NCBI GenBank assembly: GCA_021199255.1
Contig: JAJQIK010000011.1
Coordinates: 1-64,000, forward strand
Direction of reading: 5' to 3'
Length of the DNA: 64,000 nt
Origin: Clostridiales bacterium
GTDB taxonomy: Bacteria > Bacillota > Clostridia > Lachnospirales > Lachnospiraceae
This document shows, piece by piece, positions 18,234 through 27,756 of this stretch; position 1 is the stretch's first letter; the number at the start of each line of letters is the position of its first letter. Made by a program: the position numbers and the translations under genes. The notes below the pieces were generated by a model that made no database searches, was not told where the DNA came from, and was given only the letters and a program-made list of their open reading frames with translations.

Positions 18234-18689
18234 TTACGCGGAAAACAGATTCTTAAAAAAATCGGATATTGTTTGTTTCAGGCTCTGGAAAAATCCGGCA
18301 ACAGCGCCTTCCACCGCCTGACTTACCGCTTCGCCGATGGCATCGTCTGCTTCTTCCACCAGCTCTACACTGTATTTCTGATACAGCTCTTTCGCCTGTT
18401 CGGCAAAGTCCCCGGCCTCCGTTTCCAGCGTATCCAGAGATTCCACGAAACTGACGATTCGGTCTTCCTCTTCCCGGCTCAACGTAACGGAAAGCTCCTG
18501 CTTGCCTTCTTCAATCGCCTCCCTGATGCTGCTTTCATCGGAAATTCCCGTTTCTCCCTCGGCAATCCTGTCAAGTATCCAGCCCACAACAGATTCCACG
18601 CCTTTTTCGGAAGACGCCGACGCCGTCATACTCCACATACAGACGCCGCACACAAGGCAAAGCAGTACCAGCTTTTTCCTCTTGTTCAA
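18234..18689 (-). CDS. Small secreted protein of unknown function
   Basis: This is a 151-residue protein with a signal peptide (basic start, then LVLLCLVCGVCMWSMTASA). It then has acidic helical segments and an amphipathic C-terminal helix (FFQSLKQTISDFFKNLFSA). No family was recognised. The start is TTG at 18689 with an excellent GGAGG at 6 nt. It follows the alpha/beta hydrolase gene at a 21-bp gap and is probably in its operon. Confidence 0.65.
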   Translation of the reverse strand: MNKRKKLVLLCLVCGVCMWSMTASASSEKGVESVVGWILDRIAEGETGISDESSIREAIEEGKQELSVTLSREEEDRIVSFVESLDTLETEAGDFAEQAKELYQKYSVELVEEADDAIGEAVSQAVEGAVAGFFQSLKQTISDFFKNLFSA

Positions 18690-18710
18690 TCTAATCCTCC
18701 CATTTTCTTT

Positions 18711-19643
18711 TCAGACCCTCTGCAAAAGCCAGCGGTACAGATCTCCATATATCTCTTCCCGGTCGTCCTCATTCAAAATCTCATGTCTGTCGCCGGAATA
18801 TAGCTTCATCTGTACATTTTCCATTCCCAGTTCCTGATAAGATTGAAAAACGCGTTTCACGCCTCTCCCGTAATCCCCCACCGGATCTTCTGCGCCGGCG
18901 ACCAGAAAGATCGGCAGATTCTTCGGCATATTCTCCAGCTTCTCCTGATCATACAGATTGCGAATGAGCTTAAAAATCGTCTGAAAACCATTGACCGTAA
19001 ATACAAATCCACACAGTGGATCTTCCAAATATCTCTGTACATTTTCCTCATTGGCGGAAAGCCAGTCAACCTCTGTCCTGGAATCCGGAATCTGCTTATT
19101 CCAGGAACCGAACGCCGCCCGGTCAATCAATCTGCTGACATGCTTTCCTCCAAAGCATATCTTCTGAACCGCCGCCAGCGCTGCTCCCGCCGTGAGCGTC
19201 GCCTTGGACGGCATACCGGTGCCCATAATCACCGCGCCGTCGATGCCGCCGCCATAACGCAGCAGATAATTGCGGGTGATATAGGAGCCCATGCTGTGTC
19301 CCAGGATAATATAAGGAACCTCCGGGTTCTGTTCCTGCATCATCTTCTTTAAACGATGCTCGTCGCGAACCAGAACGGTAGGCGCATCTTCCTTACAGAA
19401 ATACCCATAAGGTTCGCCGGGATTGACTGATTTCCCATGTCCCAGATGATCGTCCCCCACTACCAGTATGCCTTTCTTCGCAAGATATAAGGCGAACTCG
19501 TCATAACGGTCAATATACTCCGCCATACCATGCACAATCTGCACGACACAAACCGGTTTCTCTCTGTCAGGAACCCATTTAACAGCATGAAGCTTATGCT
19601 CTCCGTCTCTGGAGTCAAAATAAAATTCTTCTTTCTGAATCAC
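18711..19643 (-). CDS. Alpha/beta hydrolase (monoglyceride lipase / S33-like)
   Basis: This is a hydrolase of about 310 residues. The nucleophile Ser is in ILGHSMGSY, the oxyanion region is IVHGMAEY, Asp is in AGAEDPVGD and His in SGDRHEIL. It matches the lysophospholipase / serine aminopeptidase S33 family; the substrate is unknown. The GTG at 19643 was chosen because GGGAGG lies 7 nt upstream. The ATG at 19676 has no clear ribosome site. It may be co-transcribed with metG. Confidence 0.87.
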   Translation of the reverse strand: MIQKEEFYFDSRDGEHKLHAVKWVPDREKPVCVVQIVHGMAEYIDRYDEFALYLAKKGILVVGDDHLGHGKSVNPGEPYGYFCKEDAPTVLVRDEHRLKKMMQEQNPEVPYIILGHSMGSYITRNYLLRYGGGIDGAVIMGTGMPSKATLTAGAALAAVQKICFGGKHVSRLIDRAAFGSWNKQIPDSRTEVDWLSANEENVQRYLEDPLCGFVFTVNGFQTIFKLIRNLYDQEKLENMPKNLPIFLVAGAEDPVGDYGRGVKRVFQSYQELGMENVQMKLYSGDRHEILNEDDREEIYGDLYRWLLQRV

Positions 19644-19694
19644 ACGGCCGTCCTCCCTGTGCTTATTTTCTACCATCAGTATGCCCGCTGTTTA

Positions 19695-21716
19695 TCAGCA
19701 GATTTCAGCGCCCGCAGGCATCATTCGCTCCGGCGTCATAACCGCCAGATTTCCTTCTTCATCAGCAGCGCTTAAAATCATGCCCTCCGACATCATTCCC
19801 GCAATCTCTCTTGGCTGCAAATTTACCAGCACCATCACTCTCTTACCGACCATTTCCTCCGCCTTATAATAATGCTTAATACCGGACAGAATCTGTCTCG
19901 TCTGAGAACCGATCTGGACTTTGAACTTTAGCAGCTTCTTGGATTTCGGTACTTCCTCGCACTCTAATACCAGGCCCACCTGAAACTGACATTTTTCAAA
20001 ATCGTCATACGTAATCATTTCCTTCGCTTCTAAATCTACGACCTTCTCGTCCATACCGTCTGTCTCCTCCTCCGCGATGCCTGCTGCCGCTCTGCGCTTT
20101 GCAAACAGCGCCTCCGCTTTCTCCATTACTTCCTTCAAATCCCGACGCGCAAAGAGAATTTCCGGCGTCTCCGTCACCTTACCGCCAGACGGATATAACG
20201 CGGCGGCTTTGGCAATATCCTGCTTTGCGGCGCACTCCTCCAAAACAGCGAAATCTACTAAGGGGGCGTTAATCTGGTCGGCTATTTTCTGCGCTGTTTC
20301 CGGCATATAAGGCTCTAACAAAGAGGCGCCTGCCAGAATACCGTTTAACAGATTATAAAGCACCGTAGCCAGGCGGTCTTGCCTGGACTCGTCTTTCGCT
20401 AAAGCCCAGGGCATTGTTTCGTCAATATATTTATTGCAGCGCTTAAAGAGCACAAAAATTTCCGTAATCGCATCCGCCACTCGCAGCTCGTCCATTTTTT
20501 GAGATACTCTGGTATAGGTATCTGTCAATATCTGAAACAAATCCGCATCCACATCTTCTGTCCCGGCGTCCACGCCTATTCTCTTATTCTCCACCACGCC
20601 GTTGAAATACTTATTGCTCATGGAAATCGTTCTGTTGATCAGATTGCCCATGGTATTGGCAAGGTCGGAGTTCATACGCTCCACCATCAATTCCCATGTA
20701 ATCACGCCGTCATTCTCAAAAGGCATCTCATGAAGCACAAAATAACGCACCGCATCTACGCCGAAGAAATCGATCAGATCATCTGCGTAGATTACATTTC
20801 CTCTGGATTTGCTCATTTTGCCCTCACCCTGCAACAGCCACGGATGCCCAAATACCTGCTTCGGCAGCGGTTCACCCAGTGCCATCAGAAAGATAGGCCA
20901 GTAAATAGTATGGAACCGGATAATATCCTTTCCGATCAGATGCAGATCCGCCGGCCACAGCTTCCGATACTGCTCGCTGCTTGCTCCTTCCGCATCATAA
21001 CCGATGCCGGTAATATAGTTAGTCAGCGCGTCCAGCCATACATATACCACATGCTTATCGTCAAAGTCTACCGGAATCCCCCATTTAAATGAGGTTCTGG
21101 AAACGCACAGATCCTGCAGCCCCGGCAGCAGAAAATTGTTCATCATCTCATTCTTACGGGATACCGGCTGGATAAACTCAGGGTGGGCATTGATATGCTT
21201 GATCAATTTATCGGCATATTTACTCATTTTAAAGAAATAAGCTTCTTCCTTGGCAGGCTTTACCTCCCTGCCGCAGTCCGGGCACTTGCCGTCCACCAGC
21301 TGGGACTCTGTCCAGAAAGACTCGCAGGGCGTACAATACAATCCCTCATAGGCGCCCTTATAGATATCTCCCTGTTCATATAATTTCCTGAAAATCTTCT
21401 GTACCTGTTTTTCATGATACTCATCTGTCGTTCGGATAAATTTATCATAAGAGGTATTGAGGGAATCGCAGATTCTTCTGATCTCTCCCGCCACACCATC
21501 TACAAATTCCTTGGGCGTCACTCCCGCGTCCTGTGCCTTTAACTCTATTTTCTGGCCATGCTCATCTGTTCCCGTCTGGAAAAATACGTCATAGCCATCC
21601 TTTCTCTTAAATCTGGCTATGCTGTCCGCCAGCACAATCTCGTAGCTGTTTCCGATATGAGGCGTGCCGGAGGTATAAGCGATCGCCGTAGTAATATAAT
21701 ATTTCCCTTTGTTCAT
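19695..21716 (-). CDS. metG: Methionyl-tRNA synthetase with C-terminal tRNA-binding domain
   Basis: This is a 673-residue class I synthetase. It has the HIGN signature at 20-23, a zinc-binding Cys set at 128/131/145/148, and KMSKS at 300-304. The anticodon-binding domain follows. A C-terminal EMAP/Trbp111-like domain starts at about 570 (FQVGLVLECEEVP). No T-box leader is visible upstream. GGGAGC precedes the ATG. Confidence 0.97.
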   Translation of the reverse strand: MNKGKYYITTAIAYTSGTPHIGNSYEIVLADSIARFKRKDGYDVFFQTGTDEHGQKIELKAQDAGVTPKEFVDGVAGEIRRICDSLNTSYDKFIRTTDEYHEKQVQKIFRKLYEQGDIYKGAYEGLYCTPCESFWTESQLVDGKCPDCGREVKPAKEEAYFFKMSKYADKLIKHINAHPEFIQPVSRKNEMMNNFLLPGLQDLCVSRTSFKWGIPVDFDDKHVVYVWLDALTNYITGIGYDAEGASSEQYRKLWPADLHLIGKDIIRFHTIYWPIFLMALGEPLPKQVFGHPWLLQGEGKMSKSRGNVIYADDLIDFFGVDAVRYFVLHEMPFENDGVITWELMVERMNSDLANTMGNLINRTISMSNKYFNGVVENKRIGVDAGTEDVDADLFQILTDTYTRVSQKMDELRVADAITEIFVLFKRCNKYIDETMPWALAKDESRQDRLATVLYNLLNGILAGASLLEPYMPETAQKIADQINAPLVDFAVLEECAAKQDIAKAAALYPSGGKVTETPEILFARRDLKEVMEKAEALFAKRRAAAGIAEEETDGMDEKVVDLEAKEMITYDDFEKCQFQVGLVLECEEVPKSKKLLKFKVQIGSQTRQILSGIKHYYKAEEMVGKRVMVLVNLQPREIAGMMSEGMILSAADEEGNLAVMTPERMMPAGAEIC

Positions 21717-21818
21717 GATAAGCTCCCTTCGCTTTCCTTTTACAACAGAATAGCCGCTGTCTTTCTATTCGTTGTACTGATATTGAAAATAATGACAATT
21801 CTTCAAAGTCATTACGCT

Positions 21819-21843
21819 AATCCTATCATAAAGAAATAGGATT
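21819..21843 (-). terminator. Hairpin between the envelope operon and metG
   Basis: A perfect 8-bp stem (AATCCTAT with ATAGGATT) has a 9-nt loop. A second short stem (AATGAC/GTCATT, 21791-21813) follows on the minus strand and ends in ATTTTC. The T-run is poor, so termination is only likely. Confidence 0.45.
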
Positions 21844-21890
21844 GTCCATTCCCGAAGCCGCAGTTTCCTCCCTTGGGCGGACTGTTCCTC

Positions 21891-23114
21891 CTATTTCGGC
21901 AATAGCAGTCCCGCAACCTCCACCTGCACCCCGGCAGAGCGTATATCGATATCCGTATTCGCCACATTAATACAACACTGATATCCCCCGGCTCCATGAA
22001 CCGTAAGCTCTGAGCCAATTCCCAGAAGCGTCCCCTCTTCATCCGTCCACAGCAGTCCCTCTCCCTCCTGCCAGGCGAACTGTTCATAGCCCTCTCCCGG
22101 CTCCAATTCCGCCTCCAACAGAAATTCCCTGTCATAATAATCGGCATCTGTTCCCCGGATACGAATGACTGCATAGACCACGTCCGTTAAGCCGCAGACA
22201 ATATCGTGGTGCCACACGGTGGACGTTTCCGTCTTGGTCTTGGTACACGTTCCCGATGAATCGTAGGTCGCGTGGCATTGGGGGCACTGATAATTGCCGC
22301 CGTGCCAGAGCCCGTCACTATCCTGAGTAAGCGGACAGTATTCCAGGGTTCTTCCGCATTTCTTCGTTTCTGTTACGGTTGTGGAATAATTATAATAGCA
22401 GCCGTTCGTCCCCTCCTTATTTTCCTGCTGCCCGATATGCACATGACGGACTTCCGCCGCTACCTCCTGCATGGTATAGAGGGGAAACAACTGATCCGGC
22501 ACCAAATCCTGTGCGCCGTCCTCCACTCCCTGTTCATACGCTTTCTCATTATCCGCTCCGTTTCCAAGCAGGAGTATCCCCTCCGCCCACGCCGCCTTTC
22601 CACAGGAAATATGATCAGCCGAGGCAGTCTCATAGCAGTCGGTTCGTTCCCCCACACCGTCTATGCCCAAAGCATAATCCGGATGCAATACGGGCAGTCC
22701 TATGGGCACGCACTGAGACTCCTCCACCGCCAGAAACAGCGTCTCCCAGTCAAGCTCCTCTCTGTCAACAGCCTCTGGGGAATGATCCGGGTCTCTGTCT
22801 ATGATGATTTCTGCTCCCTGCTGCCGGAACTTCGTCCCCAACTGCAGCAAAGTGTCCACAACGGCGCTCCGCTTCTCCGTAATATATGCGCAGATATTTT
22901 CCAGGTCAGCCGCGTCCAGAATCACCTCTTTACAGGCTATCCTGCCTCTGCTGTGAAGCATATCCGTCCGGTTGTCCTTTTCCGCTGCCAAGACCGGGAA
23001 CTTATTCTGGCAGCTTGTCAGAACACCAACTGCCAATAGTAACGCCGCCCCCGCCTTACGTTTCCTTCCCACGATACCCGATCCAGCCGCCCTCTTCGTC
23101 ATACACCGATTCAT
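21891..23114 (-). CDS. Predicted lipoprotein with Cys-rich insert, unknown family
   Basis: This is a protein of about 400 residues with a lipoprotein signal (ALLLAVGVLTSC) directing it to the outer face of the membrane. The N-terminal part is paralogous to the next gene upstream: both have an 'ILDAADLENI / ILWDAEDLNI' block, a 'GTK' block and 'GKAAWAEG / GRAAWADG'. A Cys-rich, zinc-ribbon-like segment follows (CPLT...CPQCHATYDSSGTC), then a beta-rich C-terminus. The start is uncertain: ATG 23114 has AAGGGG upstream, but GTG 23069 would give a more usual lipoprotein signal length. It overlaps the upstream gene. Confidence 0.65.
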   Translation of the reverse strand: MNRCMTKRAAGSGIVGRKRKAGAALLLAVGVLTSCQNKFPVLAAEKDNRTDMLHSRGRIACKEVILDAADLENICAYITEKRSAVVDTLLQLGTKFRQQGAEIIIDRDPDHSPEAVDREELDWETLFLAVEESQCVPIGLPVLHPDYALGIDGVGERTDCYETASADHISCGKAAWAEGILLLGNGADNEKAYEQGVEDGAQDLVPDQLFPLYTMQEVAAEVRHVHIGQQENKEGTNGCYYNYSTTVTETKKCGRTLEYCPLTQDSDGLWHGGNYQCPQCHATYDSSGTCTKTKTETSTVWHHDIVCGLTDVVYAVIRIRGTDADYYDREFLLEAELEPGEGYEQFAWQEGEGLLWTDEEGTLLGIGSELTVHGAGGYQCCINVANTDIDIRSAGVQVEVAGLLLPK

Positions 23115-23652
23115 ATTCCTGATACCCCTTCCCTTCCATCCAGCCCCGTATATAGCTTTCCGCCAGATCATGATTGTTGCCCCGCAGCAGGCTGCCGTCC
23201 GCCCATGCCGCCCTGCCTAACGTCAAATTATCCGAGGAGGCCAGCACATAGCTTTCCGTATACTCTTCCGGCAGGGTCTGGGAATCCTCCAGCGCCTGCA
23301 GCAAAAAATCAAAATCCACTTCCTTCATCTGTTCTTCTGTTTCCACAAACTCCGTTTGCTCCGCTGTCTGCGGATTCCTGGTAACGCGCCACCCCGTTTC
23401 ATCTGCTATCAGCTTGGTTCCCACGCCGCCAAGCGCCATGGACAGGCCTCTCTTGCCCTCAGCGGCATATTGAAAAAGTATGTTGAGATCCTCAGCGTCC
23501 CACAGAATTTCCTGCCCGCTTCCATCCTGGTAATAGATAGAGCCTTTGCTGCGGAAACGCCCCGATTCCTCAGCGGACGCCGTCGCCAGCCCTGCCGCGA
23601 ATAACAAAAGCCCTATTGATAACGCAATCCATAATTTTCCCTTGTTCTTCAT
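23056..23652 (-). CDS. Secreted paralogue of the neighbouring lipoprotein
   Basis: This is a 198-residue protein with an N-terminal signal peptide (LWIALSIGLLLFAAGLATASA). It shares the same core as the N-terminal half of the gene downstream, ending LGRAAWADGSLLRGNNHDLA. No known family was recognised. Its start overlaps the coiled-coil gene by 4 bp (ATGA), so it is translationally coupled. AGGAAGG precedes the ATG. Confidence 0.65.
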   Translation of the reverse strand: MKNKGKLWIALSIGLLLFAAGLATASAEESGRFRSKGSIYYQDGSGQEILWDAEDLNILFQYAAEGKRGLSMALGGVGTKLIADETGWRVTRNPQTAEQTEFVETEEQMKEVDFDFLLQALEDSQTLPEEYTESYVLASSDNLTLGRAAWADGSLLRGNNHDLAESYIRGWMEGKGYQEYESVYDEEGGWIGYRGKET

Positions 23653-24473
23653 TCGCCTTCCTCCTCATATGGCATCAGATATAAAGTATTGCTTACCGCG
23701 TCATAATGATACTGCAATGTGCGGGACGCCAACTGATATATCCTGTTCTCCGCCGTCTCCAACTGCGCAAGCAGCAGAGCCATCTGATTGTTTACTTCCG
23801 TGATATTCTGATTCATAGCGGTCTCTAAGCTGCTTTCCAGTGCGTCGATTCCTGCCCATAGCTTCTCATCTTCCTCCTTTAACGCCGCAAGCTGAGTATA
23901 AATATCCACGATATCCGCATGCACCTTCCCCATATCCTGCTGAATCTCCAATATCTGCTGCTGAATCAGCGGCAGCTTCTCCTGATCCATTATCTGCACC
24001 ACGTCTGTCAAATCATATAGCTTGACCTGCGTTTCCTTCAGATTCTCTACAATAATGCAGACCTCCTGATACAGGGCAGAAACCTGTTCCCGCAAAGCCG
24101 CGTCCTCCTCCTGAAGCTGTTCTAAGGTCTGTTCCAGATTCTCCTGAACCCGCGTCATGGTTTGCAGCAGCTCCTCCACCTTATCCCCCAAATATTGAAT
24201 ACTGGTCAAATACTCCTGTATCAGCGCTTCCTGCCCGGCATCATCTGTCATGTATGTCCCTGAAGCCTCCTCATGAGATTCCGCCTCCTGATTCTGCGCC
24301 TCCCTTTTCTTCTGCTCCTGTACCGTATAACCCCACAGCAGCAAAATCAGCAGCACAATAATGACCGCCGCCACCGACCCAATAATGGCAATACTCAGCC
24401 TGCTTTCTCTCTTCTCCGGATTATTGCGCCATTCATCCAGATAATCTGACACTCTTGTCATAAATTCTCGCAT
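23649..24473 (-). CDS. Single-pass membrane protein with long coiled coil
   Basis: This is a 274-residue protein with a short cytoplasmic N-terminus, one membrane helix at about residues 27-48 (IAIIGSVAAVIIVLLILLLW) and an extracellular helical region. The latter has Gln/Glu/Leu heptads over some 180 residues, strongly coiled-coil. No family was recognised. The ATG at 24473 has GGGAGG at 11 nt; the frame stays open to 24620. It is the first gene of a three-gene operon with the two secreted paralogues and may anchor or space them at the surface. Confidence 0.6.
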   Translation of the reverse strand: MREFMTRVSDYLDEWRNNPEKRESRLSIAIIGSVAAVIIVLLILLLWGYTVQEQKKREAQNQEAESHEEASGTYMTDDAGQEALIQEYLTSIQYLGDKVEELLQTMTRVQENLEQTLEQLQEEDAALREQVSALYQEVCIIVENLKETQVKLYDLTDVVQIMDQEKLPLIQQQILEIQQDMGKVHADIVDIYTQLAALKEEDEKLWAGIDALESSLETAMNQNITEVNNQMALLLAQLETAENRIYQLASRTLQYHYDAVSNTLYLMPYEEEGE

Positions 24474-24821
24474 GAAAAACGATACCTCCCTCTTCTCAAT
24501 CTCTTCCTGATTATGGTTCAACATTTGGAAATCAGCGGCGATACGCCATAGATCCGCATCTGTCAGTGAAACAGTACGGAATAAAGTATACTTTAAAATG
24601 AATCCAAAGATTGTATTCATACAATATCAAAACTATTGGCAGATTACAATATCGGAAATTTGCACAATTTTTCCCGGAAAAATAAGCCAGAATACGCCGA
24701 CAACCTCGGTGTACTCTGACTTTAAAGCTTACAAACGGGATTCCGTATATATAATGTTTTTAAAAACCTGTCCGCAAACTGCTACAGGAAATATCCCGAC
24801 CCGAAAAAAGGAAGCCGCTCT
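24474..24821. other. Intergenic region upstream of the envelope operon
   Basis: These 348 bp hold no supported gene. The perfect 12-bp palindrome AAAGTATACTTT lies at 24583-24594 and could be an operator, and its centre contains a TATACT that could be a minus-strand -10. I found no matching -35. Nothing else was recognised. Confidence 0.35.
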
Positions 24822-25691
24822 TTAATAGGTCAGAATTTCATAACCCTCTTCTGTCACGGCAAGGGTTACCTCCCACTGGGCGGAAGGTTTACCGTCATCT
24901 GTATAGACCGTCCAGCCATCGTTTTCATCAATATAAATATCCGCTTTTCCCATATTCACCATGGGCTCAATGGTAAATACCATGCCCGGCACCATCAGCA
25001 TCTCAGTGCCCTTACTGGTCACATAGCTGACAAAGGGCTCCTCATGAAACTCCAAGCCTACTCCATGTCCGCCGATCTCCCGCACCACGGAATACCCGTT
25101 GGCTTTGGCGTGGTCATTGATTGCCTGCGCCATATCGCCGAGGAAGTTCCAGGGTTTTACCTGCGCTAAGCCCACGTCGATACATTCCTTCGCCACCCGC
25201 ACCAGCCTTTGTTTTTCCTCCGACACATTTCCCAGCATAAACATGCGGGAGGAATCAGAAAAATATCCCTGATAAATGGTCGATACGTCAACATTCACGA
25301 TATCGCCGTCCTGCAGCAGCCTCTCTTCACAGGGAATCCCGTGGCATACCACCTCGTTAATGGACGTGCATACGCTCTTCGGAAACCCATCATAGTGAAG
25401 CGGCGCAGGAATACCGCCCATTTCCTTAGTCATATCGTAAACCAGCCTGTCAATCTCTTCCGTGCTCATTCCAATATGAATCTGCCTGGCGATTTCATCA
25501 AGTATCGCTATATTAAGCTTACTGCTCTCCCGAATACCTTCAATCTGCTCCGGCGTCTTAATGATATCGTGATCCGGCACGATGTGCCCTTGCAGGGCAT
25601 AGCCTTCGATTTTTTCATCCATCGCCATATGGCATACCTTATATTTTCTGCCGCTGCCACACCAGCAATGATCATTTCTTCCCAGTTTCAT
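24822..25691 (-). CDS. map: Type I methionine aminopeptidase with SEC-C zinc motif
   Basis: This 289-residue protein removes the N-terminal Met from new proteins. The N-terminus is a SEC-C zinc motif (CWCGSGRKYKVCH, residues 9-21), as in the long MAPs of Bacillota. The catalytic domain has the metal-ligand segments VNVDVSTIYQGYFSDSSR, GGHGVGLEFHEEP and FTIEPMV. AAGGAATG precedes the ATG. Confidence 0.95.
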   Translation of the reverse strand: MKLGRNDHCWCGSGRKYKVCHMAMDEKIEGYALQGHIVPDHDIIKTPEQIEGIRESSKLNIAILDEIARQIHIGMSTEEIDRLVYDMTKEMGGIPAPLHYDGFPKSVCTSINEVVCHGIPCEERLLQDGDIVNVDVSTIYQGYFSDSSRMFMLGNVSEEKQRLVRVAKECIDVGLAQVKPWNFLGDMAQAINDHAKANGYSVVREIGGHGVGLEFHEEPFVSYVTSKGTEMLMVPGMVFTIEPMVNMGKADIYIDENDGWTVYTDDGKPSAQWEVTLAVTEEGYEILTY

Positions 25692-25878
25692 TTTCTCTCA
25701 TTCCTTCTTGCTTTACCTGTCGACGCTATCCGTTTAACGGAAACGACGGCAGCCGGATAGCCGCTGCCGCCTTCTTATTGTACAGGATATTGAAGAGAAA
25801 CACAAGCCGCAGTCAATGAACTCTTTACTGTCTGTTTATGATTCGCCGTTTTCTATTCGAATTATTTACTTTTCATTC

Positions 25879-25892
25879 TTCTATATATAGAA
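25879..25892. promoter_or_regulatory. Palindrome upstream of the XRE regulator
   Basis: The perfect 14-bp palindrome TTCTATATATAGAA lies about 95 bp before the XRE gene start, in an AT-rich region that probably contains its promoter. It could be an autoregulatory site. Confidence 0.35.
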
Positions 25893-25984
25893 ATAGTACA
25901 ATATATAAGCTAATGACAACCTACGTTAGTATGATACACAAGATTACGATTTACAATACCTCCAGAGAAAGGCATATCGGTACT

Positions 25985-26344
25985 ATGGAATTTGGTGAAT
26001 TTCTGGCCAAGCTGCGCAAAGAAAAGGGGCTTCTGCAAAGGGAAGTGGCTAATTATCTTCAAGTGACCGTGGCAACAATCTCCAACTATGAGAAGGGCGT
26101 ACATTCACCCGACCTGAACACGCTGATTAAGTTAGCCGATTTCTTTGACGTATCCACGGATTATTTACTGCAAAGAACAGATTACAAAGCAAGCATCAGT
26201 TCTCTCAATAAACCGCTTGCCGCTGACTGTAGTATCAGCGACCTGCTGAATATGACGCTGGAACTGGATCAGCGCAATATGGAAGCGTTACTGGATTATT
26301 ATGAGCTGCTGGCGCTGCGCAACTCCGTCGGCCGGGGTAAATAG
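25985..26344 (+). CDS. XRE-family helix-turn-helix regulator
   Basis: This is a 119-residue protein. Residues 1-65 form a Cro/CI HTH (KLRKEKGLLQREVANYLQV, then TVATISNYEKGVHSPD and FFDVSTDYLL). A short helical tail with LELDQRNMEALLDYYELL follows. The open frame extends upstream, but ATG 25985 has AAAGG about 11 nt before it and starts exactly at the domain. It lies alone on the plus strand at the edge of the AT-rich accessory block; the target is unknown. Confidence 0.85.
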   Translation: MEFGEFLAKLRKEKGLLQREVANYLQVTVATISNYEKGVHSPDLNTLIKLADFFDVSTDYLLQRTDYKASISSLNKPLAADCSISDLLNMTLELDQRNMEALLDYYELLALRNSVGRGK

Positions 26345-26418
26345 AGCCCGCTATCAAGTCTTGCAAAGTTCCGACTTTATAATCCGCCAAGGTTATACCC
26401 CTGAAGTCTGCTTCATTA

Positions 26419-27756
26419 CTACGGAGAATATATTACTTCCATAGTTGATACCGAGCCATCCGAGAATTGAGTGACTACAGTTATGATCCCACTACCCTCT
26501 TGATTTATTTCAAAGGTATCATTCTCGGCAAAATCTTGTACCATATATTGCTCACCCTCATCAGGCGTGACGACAATTCTATATTGTAAGCCCTCTCGTG
26601 GTGTTGATGCTATATGATAGCGAAACACACCCGTATATGATTCCGTATAGATCCCCCATGTCTGTTCAGGCATATTGTCTACTTTTTCATCATATGAACT
26701 GTAAAATAAATCATCGCCCTCATACTTCCCTTCATATACGAGTTCGCAAAGAAAATTTGTATACATTTCTACTCCTTTACAATTTAGATGCCCCGCATCA
26801 CGAAAGAACTCTGTTTTTTCTATCGGCAAATATTCCTCTTTAATCAAATTAAAATCGTAAAAATTAATATCATATTCGTTTGCTATCTCCACGATTTTTT
26901 CTCGATAATTATCATATGTATCTATAGAAAGCATCTGCAATTCATATATCGGAGAAACAATTAAGGTTATTTCAAGATTTTCCTTCTGGCAAAGCTCTAC
27001 AATTTTTCTCAAATATTCCTCTGCGTCTTCTGTCAAAAATATTTCATCTGATCTTCTTTCAGCCCCATATACTAGATTCGTAATTTCCCTATCAGTATAA
27101 TAATAACCCTTATCTTGAAAGATTACTACTCCCCCTTCATCATCTTCTTTGTAATTATATGTTAAAAAATCATTTGATTTCTTTTCATTATGCCGACTGA
27201 TCATATAACTATAATCAAATAAATATCTTCTATATCTGATAAAAGGAAGTACCGCATCAATTAAGTGCTCTTTTCCATTTTCATCCCAGATTGCCTGTAT
27301 TTTATTCAGCGAAAGCTTCGCATAATCTGTAGTTCTCCACATATTTTTAATACTACCATCCAATGAATAATTGCCCAAAATACCTGTCGACGGCACATAG
27401 TAAAGTTCTAAAAATACGCGTTTTAAATCATTCTCTTTCAAAGCTTCTCTCAATAAATAATATGACGATATAATTTGCTGCTTTGGTGTCGATAAATTGA
27501 AGTTACTTTCACCCGTAAACTCATCCATTATATTAGGATTCACATCACAATATATATGAGAAGAACCCAGAAAAAGATTGTCGATATTTTCTGATTTATA
27601 AAAATTATGCCATAAAATTCTGGACCATTGATCGTCTTGATAATAATTATACATAAATAGCTTATTTATGAGCGCTAACACCACTATCAGCAACAAAATA
27701 AAGGCTATTCCTCTTTTCACTTTAGAACTGGAAGTAAATAAATTCCGAAGCATCAT
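26419..27756 (-). CDS. Membrane-anchored SGNH/AlgX-like acyltransferase partner
   Basis: This is a 445-residue protein with one N-terminal membrane helix. The extracellular domain carries the SGNH-like block LFLGSSHIYCDVNP and a C-terminal catalytic D/H pair in RDAGHLNCKGVEMY, as in DltD/AlgJ/AlgX-type partners of MBOAT transferases. It probably transfers acyl groups onto a surface polymer together with the MBOAT protein coded directly upstream. The ATG at 27756 has GGAG at 7 nt; it overlaps the MBOAT stop by about 35 bp. AT-rich base use differs from the neighbours. Confidence 0.75.
   Translation of the reverse strand: MMLRNLFTSSSKVKRGIAFILLLIVVLALINKLFMYNYYQDDQWSRILWHNFYKSENIDNLFLGSSHIYCDVNPNIMDEFTGESNFNLSTPKQQIISSYYLLREALKENDLKRVFLELYYVPSTGILGNYSLDGSIKNMWRTTDYAKLSLNKIQAIWDENGKEHLIDAVLPFIRYRRYLFDYSYMISRHNEKKSNDFLTYNYKEDDEGGVVIFQDKGYYYTDREITNLVYGAERRSDEIFLTEDAEEYLRKIVELCQKENLEITLIVSPIYELQMLSIDTYDNYREKIVEIANEYDINFYDFNLIKEEYLPIEKTEFFRDAGHLNCKGVEMYTNFLCELVYEGKYEGDDLFYSSYDEKVDNMPEQTWGIYTESYTGVFRYHIASTPREGLQYRIVVTPDEGEQYMVQDFAENDTFEINQEGSGIITVVTQFSDGSVSTMEVIYSP

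Noticed and set aside
21717-21890. T-box leader before metG
   Set aside because: The gap is too short, and no T-box sequence or antiterminator pair was seen.
24583-24594. AAAGTATACTTT as a third copy of the invertible-segment repeat
   Set aside because: It shares only AAAGTATAC with the 15-bp repeat, is a self-palindrome, and has no partner copy or recombinase nearby.
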